Assembly (NCBI GenBank): GCA_031268125.1
Contig: JAIRXT010000114.1
Location: 1 to 18,155, forward strand
Direction of reading: 5' to 3'
Source of the DNA: Treponema sp.
GTDB taxonomy: Bacteria; Spirochaetota; Spirochaetia; Treponematales; Breznakiellaceae
DNA length: 18,155 bases
The notes beneath the pieces are model-generated. The model made no database searches. It was not told the origin of the DNA and worked only from the letters and a program-made list of their open reading frames with translations. Each line of letters opens with the position of its first letter. The first letter of the stretch is position 1. Both the position numbers and the translations under genes were made by a program. Below, piece by piece: positions 5,899-14,401 of the stretch.

Positions 5899-7113
5899 AT
5901 GCCGGTTGCGCAAAAGATAAAAAGCGCCCTGGGTTCCCAGTCTCTGATCCGTAAAATGTTTGAAGAAGGAAGCCGGCTGAAAAAAGAGTACGGCCCCGGC
6001 AAGGTTTTTGATTTTTCCCTGGGTAATCCCGATATTGAGCCGCCCCCGGCCTTTCACCGGGTCTTTCTCCGCCTTGCCCGGGAGGACCGCAAAGGTTCCC
6101 ACGGATACATGCCCAACGCGGGGTACCCGGAGGTGCGGGAAACCCTGGCGGTAAAAGCCTCCCGGGAACAGGGGGTAATGATAGACGGATCCCATATCGT
6201 CATGGCCGTGGGGGCCGCCGGGGGTCTGAACGTGGTCTTCAAATCGATTCTCGATCCCGGCGATGAGGTGATAGTGCCGCGGCCCTATTTCATGGAGTAC
6301 CGTTCCTATGTGGCCAACCACGGGGGCGTTCTGGTAGAGGCGGATACCGCCGAAGATTTCAGCCTGAATCCGGAAACCGTCCGGGCCGCCCTTTCCCCCA
6401 GGACCAAGGCGGTCCTTATCAACTCTCCCCACAACCCCACGGGCAGGGTTTACCCGGCCGGCGACATTGAGGCATTGGGAAAGATCCTCGCCGGACACGG
6501 TGAAGCCGGCCGCCGGCCCTACCTTATCTCCGACGAGCCCTACCGGGAGATCAGTTACGACGGAATCGCCGTACCCCCGATTCTCGCGGCCTATGACGAA
6601 TCCATCGTGGTAAGTTCCTATTCCAAGAGTCTCTCCCTGCCGGGGGAACGGATCGGTTATGTGGCGGTGGGTCCCAGGGTATCGGACAAGGAGGACCTGA
6701 TTAACGCGCTGATCTATGCCACCCGGATCCTGGGCTATGTCAATGCCCCGGCCCTGATGCAGCGGATTGTGGCGGAACTTAGTTTTGCCAAAGTTGATAT
6801 AGATATTTACGCCCGCCGCCGCGCCGCCTTTACCGCGATTCTGGACAGGGCGGGCATATATTACGCCAGGCCGGAGGGAACCTTCTACCTGTTTTGCCGG
6901 GTCCCGCCCCGGAAGGCTGTCCCGGCTCCTCCCGCCGGCCCTTCATGCGAAGATGACGCGGCCTTTGCGGAACATCTTAAACGGCACCTTATCCTGGCCG
7001 TTCCCGGCTCCGGTTTCGGCAAGCCGGGATGGTTCCGCCTTGCCTACTGTGTGGACGAAGCGATCATCACATCCTGTGAACCGGCGTTCAGGAAGGCCGT
7101 AGAATCCTGGTAA
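5899..7113 (+). CDS. Pyridoxal-phosphate aminotransferase, fold type I, class I/II
   Basis: 404 residues. Landmarks of the aspartate aminotransferase superfamily are clear: NSPHNPTG (175-182), ISDEPYRE with cofactor-ring Asp212 and Tyr215, and SSYSKSLSLPGERIGY with Schiff-base Lys243 and phosphate-binding Arg251. A C-terminal substrate-carboxylate Arg is probably in GWFRLAYC. It would transfer an amino group between an amino acid and a 2-oxo acid in the cytoplasm; substrate specificity cannot be read from the sequence. The segment PRKAVPAPPAGPSCED near residues 337-352 is a Pro-rich loop. ATG 5899 has AGGAG (5889-5893) 5 nt upstream. The next gene starts 3 nt after its stop codon, so this metabolic gene is probably transcribed together with the two-component genes. 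Confidence 0.88.
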   Translation: MPVAQKIKSALGSQSLIRKMFEEGSRLKKEYGPGKVFDFSLGNPDIEPPPAFHRVFLRLAREDRKGSHGYMPNAGYPEVRETLAVKASREQGVMIDGSHIVMAVGAAGGLNVVFKSILDPGDEVIVPRPYFMEYRSYVANHGGVLVEADTAEDFSLNPETVRAALSPRTKAVLINSPHNPTGRVYPAGDIEALGKILAGHGEAGRRPYLISDEPYREISYDGIAVPPILAAYDESIVVSSYSKSLSLPGERIGYVAVGPRVSDKEDLINALIYATRILGYVNAPALMQRIVAELSFAKVDIDIYARRRAAFTAILDRAGIYYARPEGTFYLFCRVPPRKAVPAPPAGPSCEDDAAFAEHLKRHLILAVPGSGFGKPGWFRLAYCVDEAIITSCEPAFRKAVESW

Positions 7114-7116
7114 GAC

Positions 7117-7524
7117 ATGCAGGAACAACCCGTAAAAAAGATCGTCATGGCGGTGGATGATATGCCGCTTAATCTTGCGGTTATCAGAAATGTCTTGTCC
7201 GGTAAGTACGATGTCCGGCCCGTTAAATCCGCGAAAGTAGCTTTAGAAATGTTAAATACGATAAAGCCCGACCTGGTCCTTTTGGATATTGAGATGCCGG
7301 AAATGTCGGGCATTGATTTTTTGGTTCGGATGAAAAGCAATCCTGAACATTCCGCATATAAAGATATTCCGGTTGTCTTTGTTACCGCCCACACCACAGA
7401 AGATATGATTACCAGGATAATGTCCGGCGGCGCCCGCGATTATATCGTAAAACCCTTTGAGCCCGGTACGCTGCTGAAAAAAGTCGGTTCCCTGCTTGAC
7501 GGCAAAGAAAATTCCGGCGGCTAA
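7117..7524 (+). CDS. Stand-alone CheY-like response regulator receiver
   Basis: 135 residues, a single receiver domain with no DNA-binding or enzymatic output. Acidic pocket Asp14-Asp15 (VDD), phospho-acceptor Asp57 in LLDIEMPEMSG, switch Thr90 in FVTAH and Lys112 in VKPF are all intact. The ATG is 3 nt after the aminotransferase stop, and its own stop codon directly abuts the ATG of the hybrid kinase gene, indicating a tight transcription unit. It is most likely a phosphate donor or acceptor in a relay with the HPt domain of the neighbour, or acts through protein contacts. No adjacent transcription-factor-type regulator is present. Confidence 0.9.
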   Translation: MQEQPVKKIVMAVDDMPLNLAVIRNVLSGKYDVRPVKSAKVALEMLNTIKPDLVLLDIEMPEMSGIDFLVRMKSNPEHSAYKDIPVVFVTAHTTEDMITRIMSGGARDYIVKPFEPGTLLKKVGSLLDGKENSGG

Positions 7525-10500
7525 ATGAAGATACGCGGGGTATGGGCCATCGCATTCCGGCCGGGGAGGATGTCCCTTGCGGGATTTTTCGGTTCTGCAT
7601 TGCTGCTCTTGATTCTCCCTGGCTGCGTCCCGGTGTATTCCGGGGGGAAACCTTTTTACATCAACCTGAACGATTATCCCCTGTACGTAAAAAACGGTTT
7701 TGATCCCGCAGACATTACCGGCATTCCCGATCCTTCAGGCAAATCCTGGCAGATAACGGAATCTGCGGACCGGACCGGTGCGGCAAAAATTAAATCCCTG
7801 GGGCTGCCCGGTATGCCCCCCCGCCGTTTTCTTTCCCCCTTCAAAGAAAAAGTGCGGGAATACACCATGACGATACCCTTTACCGTAGGAACAGAACAGT
7901 TTGAAGCGATAAACGGGAAAAGGCCCCTACAGCCGGGAATCTTCCTGGCCGCGCTGGGAGACAACTGGGAAATATTTCTCAACGGCACGCTGATTAAGTC
8001 CGAAATCCATCTGGACGAAGGGGGGCAGATCAAGTCCGGCAGATCCTGGCGGTATATTTCACTGCCCCTGGACCGGTCTTTGTTTGTCCGGGGCGCCAAT
8101 ACCCTGGCCTTCCGCATCATCGGCATGCCCCATTCCGATGTAACGGGACTATGGTACCGGGAACCTTATTACTTTGACGAATATCAGACCATTCAGAAGG
8201 TTCACAGCGAAACCCTGGCTATGGCCGTCTGCGGAATCTATTTTTTTGTAGGGCTTTACCATTTTTTGCTTTTTTTAAGCCGGCCCCGGGACCGGTACAA
8301 CCTTTACTATTGCTTTCTTTCGGTCTGCCTGGGGATCTATTTTTTTCTAAGAAGCAACGCGTCCTACGGTTTTATTCCAAACTCCGACATTGCCTTCCGC
8401 CTTGAATATGCAAGCCTCTATATGGTGATATCCCTGCTGCCGATTTTTTTGGAACATCTGAATTTCGGAAAAACGACAAAGATCAGCCGGGTTTGCGGGG
8501 CAATCAGCCTTTTGTTTACCCTCGCCCAGGGGATACTTCCCAATATCTTCGGGGACGAGCTCCTGCGCGTATGGTGGGGATTGGCCCTCTTTGAACTTGC
8601 GTACACCATCGGGTACGACATGGCGTACGCGTTTATATGCGATGTCCGTGCACGGTTAAGGGCCGCCGGGAATCGCCGCCTGCCGGTAATTTTCCTGAAG
8701 TCCCTGGTGGAGACGCCCCTGGGCAATATCATTGCCGGCGTCTTTATCATGTGCGCCGCATCGTCCGTGGATATTGCCAACAGCATCTTTTTTCAATACG
8801 GCATTGTCAACTACAGCCGTTACGGCCTTTTTATTTTTACAATTACTACCACCATTATTATTGCCCGGCGTTTCGGCAGCCTGTTCCGCCGGATCGATGA
8901 AATGAACGTGCTGCTGGAAAAATCGAATCTCAGCCTGGAAGATACGGTACGGGAGCGGACCCGGGAACTGGAACAGCAGACCGAAGTGGCAAAATCGGCA
9001 TCCCGGGCTAAAAGCGACTTCCTGGCCCGGATGAGCCACGAAATTCGCACCCCCCTTAACGTCATCATGGGCCTTTCTGAGGTGGAGCTTCAGGGAGAGC
9101 CGGCCGGCCGGACCAGGCTTAATCTGGATAAAATTTACCGTGCCGGTTCCCATTTGCTGGAAATTGTCAATGATATTTTGGATATTTCAAAAATTGAATC
9201 GGGGAATTATGAAATTATTCCGGCGGAGTACGAATTTTCCGGCATGATCAGTGATACTATCCAGCTTAATATTATACGGATCGGTATAAAACCCATTAAA
9301 TTCAGGCTGGAAATAGACGAAACCATCCCTTCAAAACTCTGCGGGGACGAACTGCGGGTAAAGCAGATCCTCAACAACCTCCTGTCCAATGCGTTCAAGT
9401 ACACGGAAGAAGGGGAAGTTTGTCTGGAAATTGGATGGGAGCGCCGGGGGGGCAAGGCCCTGATTCATGTTACCGTCCGGGACACCGGGCGGGGTATCCG
9501 TACCGGGGACCTGGGAAAGCTCTTTTCCGATTATACCCAGCTTGACGCGGCGGCAAACCGGCACATTGAAGGGACCGGGCTGGGGCTTTCCATTGCCCGG
9601 GGCCTGGTGGAAATGATGGGAGGAACCATCGGCGCGGAAAGCGAATACGGCAGGGGCAGTGTGTTCCGCCTGGAACTGCTCCAGGAAATCGTCAGCGAAA
9701 ACCCCATCGGCAGGGAGCAGGTGGAACTTTTGCAGAATTTCCGCTTTGTTGAAGACCGGAACCGGAACCGGGGAAACCTGCTGATCCGTTCCCATATGCC
9801 CTACGGGAAGGTACTGGTGGTAGACGATCTGGAAACCAATCTGGATGTAATGGGGGGCCTCCTGATGCCTTACGGCCTTGAGGCGGACATGGTAACAAGC
9901 GGACAGAAGGCGGTGGATGCGATACGGAACGGGGAACCCCGGTACGACCTGGTGTTTTTGGACCACATGATGCCGGGGATGGACGGAATTGAAGCGGTAC
10001 GGATCATCAGGAACGAGATCGATACCGAATATGCCCGGACCATACCCATAGTTGTTCTTACCGCCAATGCCATTGCGGGCAATCAGGAAATGTTTTTGAG
10101 CAGCGGTTTTGACGATTTTCTTTCAAAGCCTATTGATATTAAACAGTTGGACATGATTCTGAACCATTGGATCCGGGACAAACAGAGTGAGGGGACTCTG
10201 CGGGATGCGGAAGCTCAGGGGGGGCCGGGGAACGGTGGTACGGAGGAAAATTGGATTCAGGGGCATCCGGTCGAAGGCATTGACCTTGCCGCGGTCAAGA
10301 CCCGTTACGGCGGCGGAGAGATCGCCTACATGCCCATCGTTAAATCCTTTGTCCTCCACACGCCTTCTTTGCTGGAAAACATGGAGACCCATCTGGAGAC
10401 TTCCCTGCCGGACTATGCGATAGAAGTTCACGGCCTTAAAAGCGCCTGCAACGCGGTCTGCGCGCCGGAACCCGCTGCCCTGGCACAGGAACTGGAGCAG

Positions 10501-10833
10501 GCCGCCCGGCAGGGGGATATTGATTACCTCCGGTCCCGCCACGGGGAACTTATGGACCGGCTCCGCCTTCTCTTGGACAGGCTGGCATCTTCCCTTGACG
10601 CATGGGATACCCGGCAGCCGCCTTCTGAAAAGGAGGAGCGGGAAGAACCGGACAAAGAACTGCTGCGCCGGTTATCTGCCGCCGCCGGGGAATACAACTC
10701 CGGCAAGGTTGAAGAACTTCTTGCGGAACTGGAACAGTACCGGTACAGAGAAGGGGAAGAACGTATCCGGCAGCTTAGGGAACAGGCGGAATCCTTTAAC
10801 TACGAAGCCATGCTCCGGCTTTTGGCGGTTTGA
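7525..10833 (+). CDS. 7TM hybrid sensor histidine kinase with REC and HPt domains
   Basis: 1102 residues; autophosphorylates and passes phosphate through an internal His-Asp-His relay. Order: signal segment with lipobox-like LPGC (Cys34); extracytoplasmic beta-rich region (about 35-215, containing NWEIFLNGTLI and NTLAFRIIG), resembling the jelly-roll 7TMR-DISM ligand domain; about seven hydrophobic helices between 230 and 448; coiled-coil 460-495; HisKA with His505 in SHEIRTPLN; HATPase with N-box NNLLSNAFKYT (617-627), DTGRGI (653-658) and GTGLGLSI (683-690); receiver with Asp767/Asp768, phospho-acceptor Asp813 and Lys868; HPt with His969 in VHGLKSACN; and a charged helical tail (1040-1102). 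ATG 7525 follows the receiver-gene stop with no gap. ATG 7570 would give a shorter signal peptide but lacks usable SD spacing. The ligand may be a carbohydrate, but that is only suggested by the fold. Confidence 0.88.
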   Translation: MKIRGVWAIAFRPGRMSLAGFFGSALLLLILPGCVPVYSGGKPFYINLNDYPLYVKNGFDPADITGIPDPSGKSWQITESADRTGAAKIKSLGLPGMPPRRFLSPFKEKVREYTMTIPFTVGTEQFEAINGKRPLQPGIFLAALGDNWEIFLNGTLIKSEIHLDEGGQIKSGRSWRYISLPLDRSLFVRGANTLAFRIIGMPHSDVTGLWYREPYYFDEYQTIQKVHSETLAMAVCGIYFFVGLYHFLLFLSRPRDRYNLYYCFLSVCLGIYFFLRSNASYGFIPNSDIAFRLEYASLYMVISLLPIFLEHLNFGKTTKISRVCGAISLLFTLAQGILPNIFGDELLRVWWGLALFELAYTIGYDMAYAFICDVRARLRAAGNRRLPVIFLKSLVETPLGNIIAGVFIMCAASSVDIANSIFFQYGIVNYSRYGLFIFTITTTIIIARRFGSLFRRIDEMNVLLEKSNLSLEDTVRERTRELEQQTEVAKSASRAKSDFLARMSHEIRTPLNVIMGLSEVELQGEPAGRTRLNLDKIYRAGSHLLEIVNDILDISKIESGNYEIIPAEYEFSGMISDTIQLNIIRIGIKPIKFRLEIDETIPSKLCGDELRVKQILNNLLSNAFKYTEEGEVCLEIGWERRGGKALIHVTVRDTGRGIRTGDLGKLFSDYTQLDAAANRHIEGTGLGLSIARGLVEMMGGTIGAESEYGRGSVFRLELLQEIVSENPIGREQVELLQNFRFVEDRNRNRGNLLIRSHMPYGKVLVVDDLETNLDVMGGLLMPYGLEADMVTSGQKAVDAIRNGEPRYDLVFLDHMMPGMDGIEAVRIIRNEIDTEYARTIPIVVLTANAIAGNQEMFLSSGFDDFLSKPIDIKQLDMILNHWIRDKQSEGTLRDAEAQGGPGNGGTEENWIQGHPVEGIDLAAVKTRYGGGEIAYMPIVKSFVLHTPSLLENMETHLETSLPDYAIEVHGLKSACNAVCAPEPAALAQELEQAARQGDIDYLRSRHGELMDRLRLLLDRLASSLDAWDTRQPPSEKEEREEPDKELLRRLSAAAGEYNSGKVEELLAELEQYRYREGEERIRQLREQAESFNYEAMLRLLAV

Positions 10834-10859
10834 GCGGCTCCCGTGTCAGAATGAGCCGC
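10834..10859. terminator. Stem-loop after the hybrid kinase gene, possible bidirectional terminator
   Basis: GCGGCTC (10834-10840) and GAGCCGC (10853-10859) form a perfect 7-bp stem with a 12-nt loop directly after the kinase stop codon, between two convergent genes. There is no U-run on either side. A second small hairpin TAGCC-TAAA-GGCTA lies at 10876-10889. Confidence 0.4.
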
Positions 10860-10906
10860 CCGTTCGCGTCAAGTTTAGCCTAAAGGCTATGGACCATCAC
10901 TTCCAA

Positions 10907-12460
10907 TCAATTAGATTGAATCTCCGCCAGGAAGGCGGCGTATTGAGCCTTGAATGCCTGCGTTACTTTGTCAATACCGGCAGCTTTAAGTTTGGCGGTA
11001 AATTCATCGTATTTTGTGAGGGTTTGACTGCCAAAGACGCCGCACTGAAAACTGTTGTTATATTCTTCAATCAATGACGAGATGACAGGCCATTCAGTGC
11101 TGAAATCGGTGGAATCAACACTAAAACCGTCCATTAGGGGCTGCCAAAGTTTCGCGGTGAAGGCGTTTTCCATTTCGATCCGCCGGGGATCCGTATCGGA
11201 GGCATAGCCTCTCCGGATTCGCTCGGGATTTCGCAGAGCCCACGTCCAGTTATCCCAGGCATAATCTGCAGCCTCGGGGCCGTCAGCGGCCTCATTTTCC
11301 CTTATCAGGACATAATGCCGTCCTTCGATTCCGGCCATAAGTAAATTTTGCAGGGGAATATTGTTCTTCATAAGATCAAGGACAAGGGCCGCACGTTCGG
11401 GATTCTTCGAAGCGCTGGTAATGGCAAACATATTATTACTGTAGACTTCCGCGCTGGAAGGCGTTGCCGGAGAAAGATCGTAATAACCAGGCATACCTAC
11501 GCCGTTCCCGGCCATTTCCTTTCCCGCGTCAAACACCGAACCGTTCCAATACATCGAAGCGCTCTTGCCCTGTACAAAGCTGTCCCGTTGGGGAATAGTG
11601 TTGTTCATCACATTCCTGCTCCATACATTGTGGGCTGCCCAGTCCGCCATTTCCAGAGCGTATTGTTTATACCAGGGGCTGCTATACAGAAAATAAAGAT
11701 CATCAGGCGATGCTTCTTTTTTGCCGCTCATATCCCATACATAATAAATTGGGCCTGAAGACCATTTTACATTCTGCGCTTCCAGATAAGTCCACATGAG
11801 CTCTATAGTACTGGCAGGGGCGGCATAAGCCTGAATGCCGGTTTCCCTGGATGCGACCGTGTAAACATAATTGCGGAGATCGCTCCAATTCTTGAGCTCA
11901 GGCAGGCCGTACTTGATGCGAAGATCGTCCCGTATACCGGGGAACTTGTATTCCACATTAATGTCGCCGGCAGGAACCGCATACACTTTTCCTCCGCTCC
12001 GCGCCTGATACCAGGAAATTTTCGGCTGGGAAACCCAGGTCGCCGGCATCCATTCCTGTATAAACTGGTCGGTGAGTGCACGGAATGATCCCTTCGCTGC
12101 TTCCTGCTCATAGTTGTTCCAGGGGGCCGCATGGATAATATCTACATCTTCACCCGAGGCGAGGACAAGGGGATACTTGTCGGTGAGCTCCGCCCAGGAA
12201 ATAAAGGTCAGTATTACTTCTGTATTGAGCAGGGGTTTGAAATACTGATTGTTGGCCATACCCATAATTTCATCTATGTCTTTGGCAGGATCACCTATCA
12301 TATAAACATAAATCTTTTTTTGCTGAGTAAGATCATATTTTTCATAGATCCCCGCGGCCTTAAACCTGCCGGCTGCAGATGTTTCTGAAGACCTGTTTCC
12401 GCCGGCAAAGGCGGAGACGGCAATCAGGCCGGCCAATACAGTCATTACAATTTTTTTCAT
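10907..12460 (-). CDS. Sugar ABC transporter extracellular solute-binding protein (LipO-like, DUF3502-type C-terminus)
   Basis: 517 residues; captures an oligosaccharide outside the inner membrane and delivers it to the two permeases encoded upstream. An N-terminal signal peptide (MKKIVMTVLAGLIAVSAFA, cut before GG) is present without a lipobox Cys, so the protein is probably free in the periplasm; Gram-positive relatives are lipoproteins. The C-terminal pattern (SLIEEYNNSF..., then KLKAAGIDKVTQAF) resembles the DUF3502 domain of LipO/YtcQ-type binding proteins. The start is ATG 12460, with GGAGGT at 12468-12473 and a 7-nt gap. The in-frame ATG at 12475 is rejected because it would place that SD inside the coding sequence. 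It is the last gene of the operon, 72 nt after the second permease gene. The ligand is unknown but presumably a galactoside-type glycan, given the GH2 gene. Confidence 0.85.
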   Translation of the reverse strand: MKKIVMTVLAGLIAVSAFAGGNRSSETSAAGRFKAAGIYEKYDLTQQKKIYVYMIGDPAKDIDEIMGMANNQYFKPLLNTEVILTFISWAELTDKYPLVLASGEDVDIIHAAPWNNYEQEAAKGSFRALTDQFIQEWMPATWVSQPKISWYQARSGGKVYAVPAGDINVEYKFPGIRDDLRIKYGLPELKNWSDLRNYVYTVASRETGIQAYAAPASTIELMWTYLEAQNVKWSSGPIYYVWDMSGKKEASPDDLYFLYSSPWYKQYALEMADWAAHNVWSRNVMNNTIPQRDSFVQGKSASMYWNGSVFDAGKEMAGNGVGMPGYYDLSPATPSSAEVYSNNMFAITSASKNPERAALVLDLMKNNIPLQNLLMAGIEGRHYVLIRENEAADGPEAADYAWDNWTWALRNPERIRRGYASDTDPRRIEMENAFTAKLWQPLMDGFSVDSTDFSTEWPVISSLIEEYNNSFQCGVFGSQTLTKYDEFTAKLKAAGIDKVTQAFKAQYAAFLAEIQSN

Positions 12461-12532
12461 TTTTACTACCTCCAAAAAATATATTTGACGTACACTTTTT
12501 CAGTGTTTACATCCATAATAAATTATCCGCCG
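12461..12532 (-). other. Permease-binding protein gap with small hairpin
   Basis: 72 nt, the largest gap within the sugar operon. It contains ACACT-TTTTC-AGTGT (12492-12506), a 5-bp hairpin, and AT-rich words such as TTATTATGG on the coding strand that could serve as a -10. Extra binding-protein expression from an internal promoter or a processing site is possible but not demonstrated. The SD of the binding-protein gene is GGAGGT at 12468-12473. Confidence 0.3.
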
Positions 12533-13447
12533 TTACCCCTTGACTGATCCTATCGTCAACCCCTTAACAAAATATTTCTGCACAAACGGATATGCCATAA
12601 GCATGGGTCCGGTAGCGACAACTGTCATCGCCATCTTCATGCTTTCCATTGGCACCGTGATCAGCGGCAGGCCTGATTTCTCGGCGATACGCTGCATCGC
12701 CTGAGCGCTGTTAAGCAGGTTTTGCAGGTAATACTGCAGTGTGTACAAATCCTGCCGGCGGGTATTGATGAAGAGCATACAGTTATACCAGTCGTTCCAG
12801 TAGGCCAGCGCGGTAAACAGGCCTATTGTCGCAAGAAGTGGCGTACAAACCGGCAGCATTAAGCGAAAATAGACCGTAAAATCATTGGCTCCGTCTATTT
12901 TCGCCGACTCAATAATTTCAAACGGAATGGATTTAAAATAGTTTTTTGTAATGATCATATTCCAGACAGAAAACAGGCTGGGTATTATCAGCGCAACAAC
13001 GTTATTGGTAAAGTGCAGAGTTCTTGTACAAAGAATATAGTACGGTACAAGACCGCCGTTAAACAGTGTCGTAAAATAAAAGAAAAAGCTTACCGGATTG
13101 CGGAAATAAAAATCCCGCCGGCTCAGAACAAAGCCGGCCATTGTTACCAGGAACAGGGCGGCGAAAGTGCCAACTGCCGTTACAAAAACAGTAACTCTGT
13201 AAGAATTGATGATATGGTCAGGGTTTTTTAACAGCATACCGTAACCTTCAAAAGATATCTTCCTGGGATAAAAATAATAGCCTTCCCGGATAATAGTGCC
13301 TTCATCAACAAAAGAATTTACCAGAGTAAGGTAAAACGGGATAAGGCATATAGACGCGAAAGCAAAGAGCAGAATATAACCTATGATATAAAAACCGATC
13401 CGATCGGCGGTAATCTTTTGTTTTCCTGCAATAATTCCTGCGTTCAT
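12533..13447 (-). CDS. Carbohydrate ABC transporter permease, LplC/YtcP-like
   Basis: 304 residues with about six hydrophobic membrane segments (for example 18-44, 84-109, 120-140, 148-165, 200-217 and one near 270-285). The cytoplasmic EAA loop that contacts the ATPase is IIESAKIDGANDFTVYFRLM (178-197). It forms the second half of a heterodimeric sugar permease with the upstream LplB-like protein. The ATG at 13447 is 12 nt after the stop of that gene and has a weak GGACG-like SD (13456-13460) which partly overlaps the upstream stop codon, so translational coupling is likely. No ATPase gene is present in the operon; in this transporter class a shared MsmX/UgpC-type ATPase is often encoded elsewhere. 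Confidence 0.88.
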   Translation of the reverse strand: MNAGIIAGKQKITADRIGFYIIGYILLFAFASICLIPFYLTLVNSFVDEGTIIREGYYFYPRKISFEGYGMLLKNPDHIINSYRVTVFVTAVGTFAALFLVTMAGFVLSRRDFYFRNPVSFFFYFTTLFNGGLVPYYILCTRTLHFTNNVVALIIPSLFSVWNMIITKNYFKSIPFEIIESAKIDGANDFTVYFRLMLPVCTPLLATIGLFTALAYWNDWYNCMLFINTRRQDLYTLQYYLQNLLNSAQAMQRIAEKSGLPLITVPMESMKMAMTVVATGPMLMAYPFVQKYFVKGLTIGSVKG

Positions 13448-13459
13448 GTTATGTACGTC

Positions 13460-14383
13460 CTAAAATAAAGTATAATCAGGCTCAATTTTTTTTACGGCAA
13501 AATTGGCCAGAATGACAGTAATAAAACACAGCACACTCTGATAAAGCCCGGCGGCGGCGGCCATGCCCATGTTTGGAGAATTCACCATGGAACGGTAAAC
13601 GAAGGTATCAATAATATCGGTGGCTTCAATTAAAAGCTGTGATCTTCCGGTAATTTGGTAGAACATACCAAAATCACCCCGAAATATCTGACCGATAGCG
13701 AGGAGAAGCATAATTACCATTGTTGGGCGCAGGTACGCGAGCGAAATATGCCATATACGCTGCCAAATATTCGCTCCGTCAATTTCCGCCGCTTCAAGCA
13801 TCCCCTGATCCATTCCGGTTATGGAGGCCAGGTAAATAATAGTACCGTATCCGGTCTGTTTCCACAGGCGCACTATCACAAGAAACAGGGGGAATTTTGA
13901 AGGGTCCCCGTAGATGTTTATCCGCTGGATTCCAAGCTGGGTTAGTACAGTATTAACAACGCCCGTTTCGTAACCAAAGATGCTCAGGATGATAGCGGCT
14001 ATAACGACCCATGATATAAAAAAAGGAAGGAATGTCATTGATTGCAGGGTTTTTTTGAATCCTTTAAGAGGAAGTTCACTGATAATAATAGCGAAGCCAA
14101 CTTCACAGATCATCCCGAGTGATATAAACGCAAAATTGAAGGCCAAAGTATGGATAGTCAGGGGTAAAAGCTTGTTTGAGACGATCATGTAAGTAAAGTT
14201 TTTTAATCCTGCCCAGGGACTGCCGAACATGCCAAGCTGGGTTTTGTATTCCTTGAACGCTACGATGATCCCGCCCATAGGCACATACGAAAAAAGGATT
14301 ACAAAAGCGATGCTGGGCATAAGCATGAGCCACATAATCCGGTTTTCATAGAGTTTTCGGGCAAAAGTTTTCTCTTTTATCAT
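13460..14383 (-). CDS. Carbohydrate ABC transporter permease, LplB/YteP-like
   Basis: 307 residues. It opens with the short charged tail and first membrane helix typical of LplB proteins (MWLMLMPSIAFVILFSYVPMGGIIVAFKEY, split here over 17-46), and PMGGIIVAFKEY is a recognisable signature. The EAA loop EAAEIDGANIWQRIWHIS (197-214) marks the ATPase interface. It pairs with the downstream LplC-like permease. The start has AAGGAG at 14391-14396 with a 7-nt gap, and lies 18 nt after the GH2 stop, so it is co-transcribed with GH2. Base composition is clearly more AT-rich than in the flanking genes: 14041-14100 counts 21 G+C of 60. Confidence 0.88.
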   Translation of the reverse strand: MIKEKTFARKLYENRIMWLMLMPSIAFVILFSYVPMGGIIVAFKEYKTQLGMFGSPWAGLKNFTYMIVSNKLLPLTIHTLAFNFAFISLGMICEVGFAIIISELPLKGFKKTLQSMTFLPFFISWVVIAAIILSIFGYETGVVNTVLTQLGIQRINIYGDPSKFPLFLVIVRLWKQTGYGTIIYLASITGMDQGMLEAAEIDGANIWQRIWHISLAYLRPTMVIMLLLAIGQIFRGDFGMFYQITGRSQLLIEATDIIDTFVYRSMVNSPNMGMAAAAGLYQSVLCFITVILANFAVKKIEPDYTLF

Positions 14384-14401
14384 GCAGTGCCTCCTTCGGC
14401 G

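Noticed and set aside
12461..12475. Upstream ATG at 12475 as start of the binding protein
   Set aside because: It would bury the GGAGGT Shine-Dalgarno inside the gene; ATG 12460 has correct spacing and gives a clean signal peptide.
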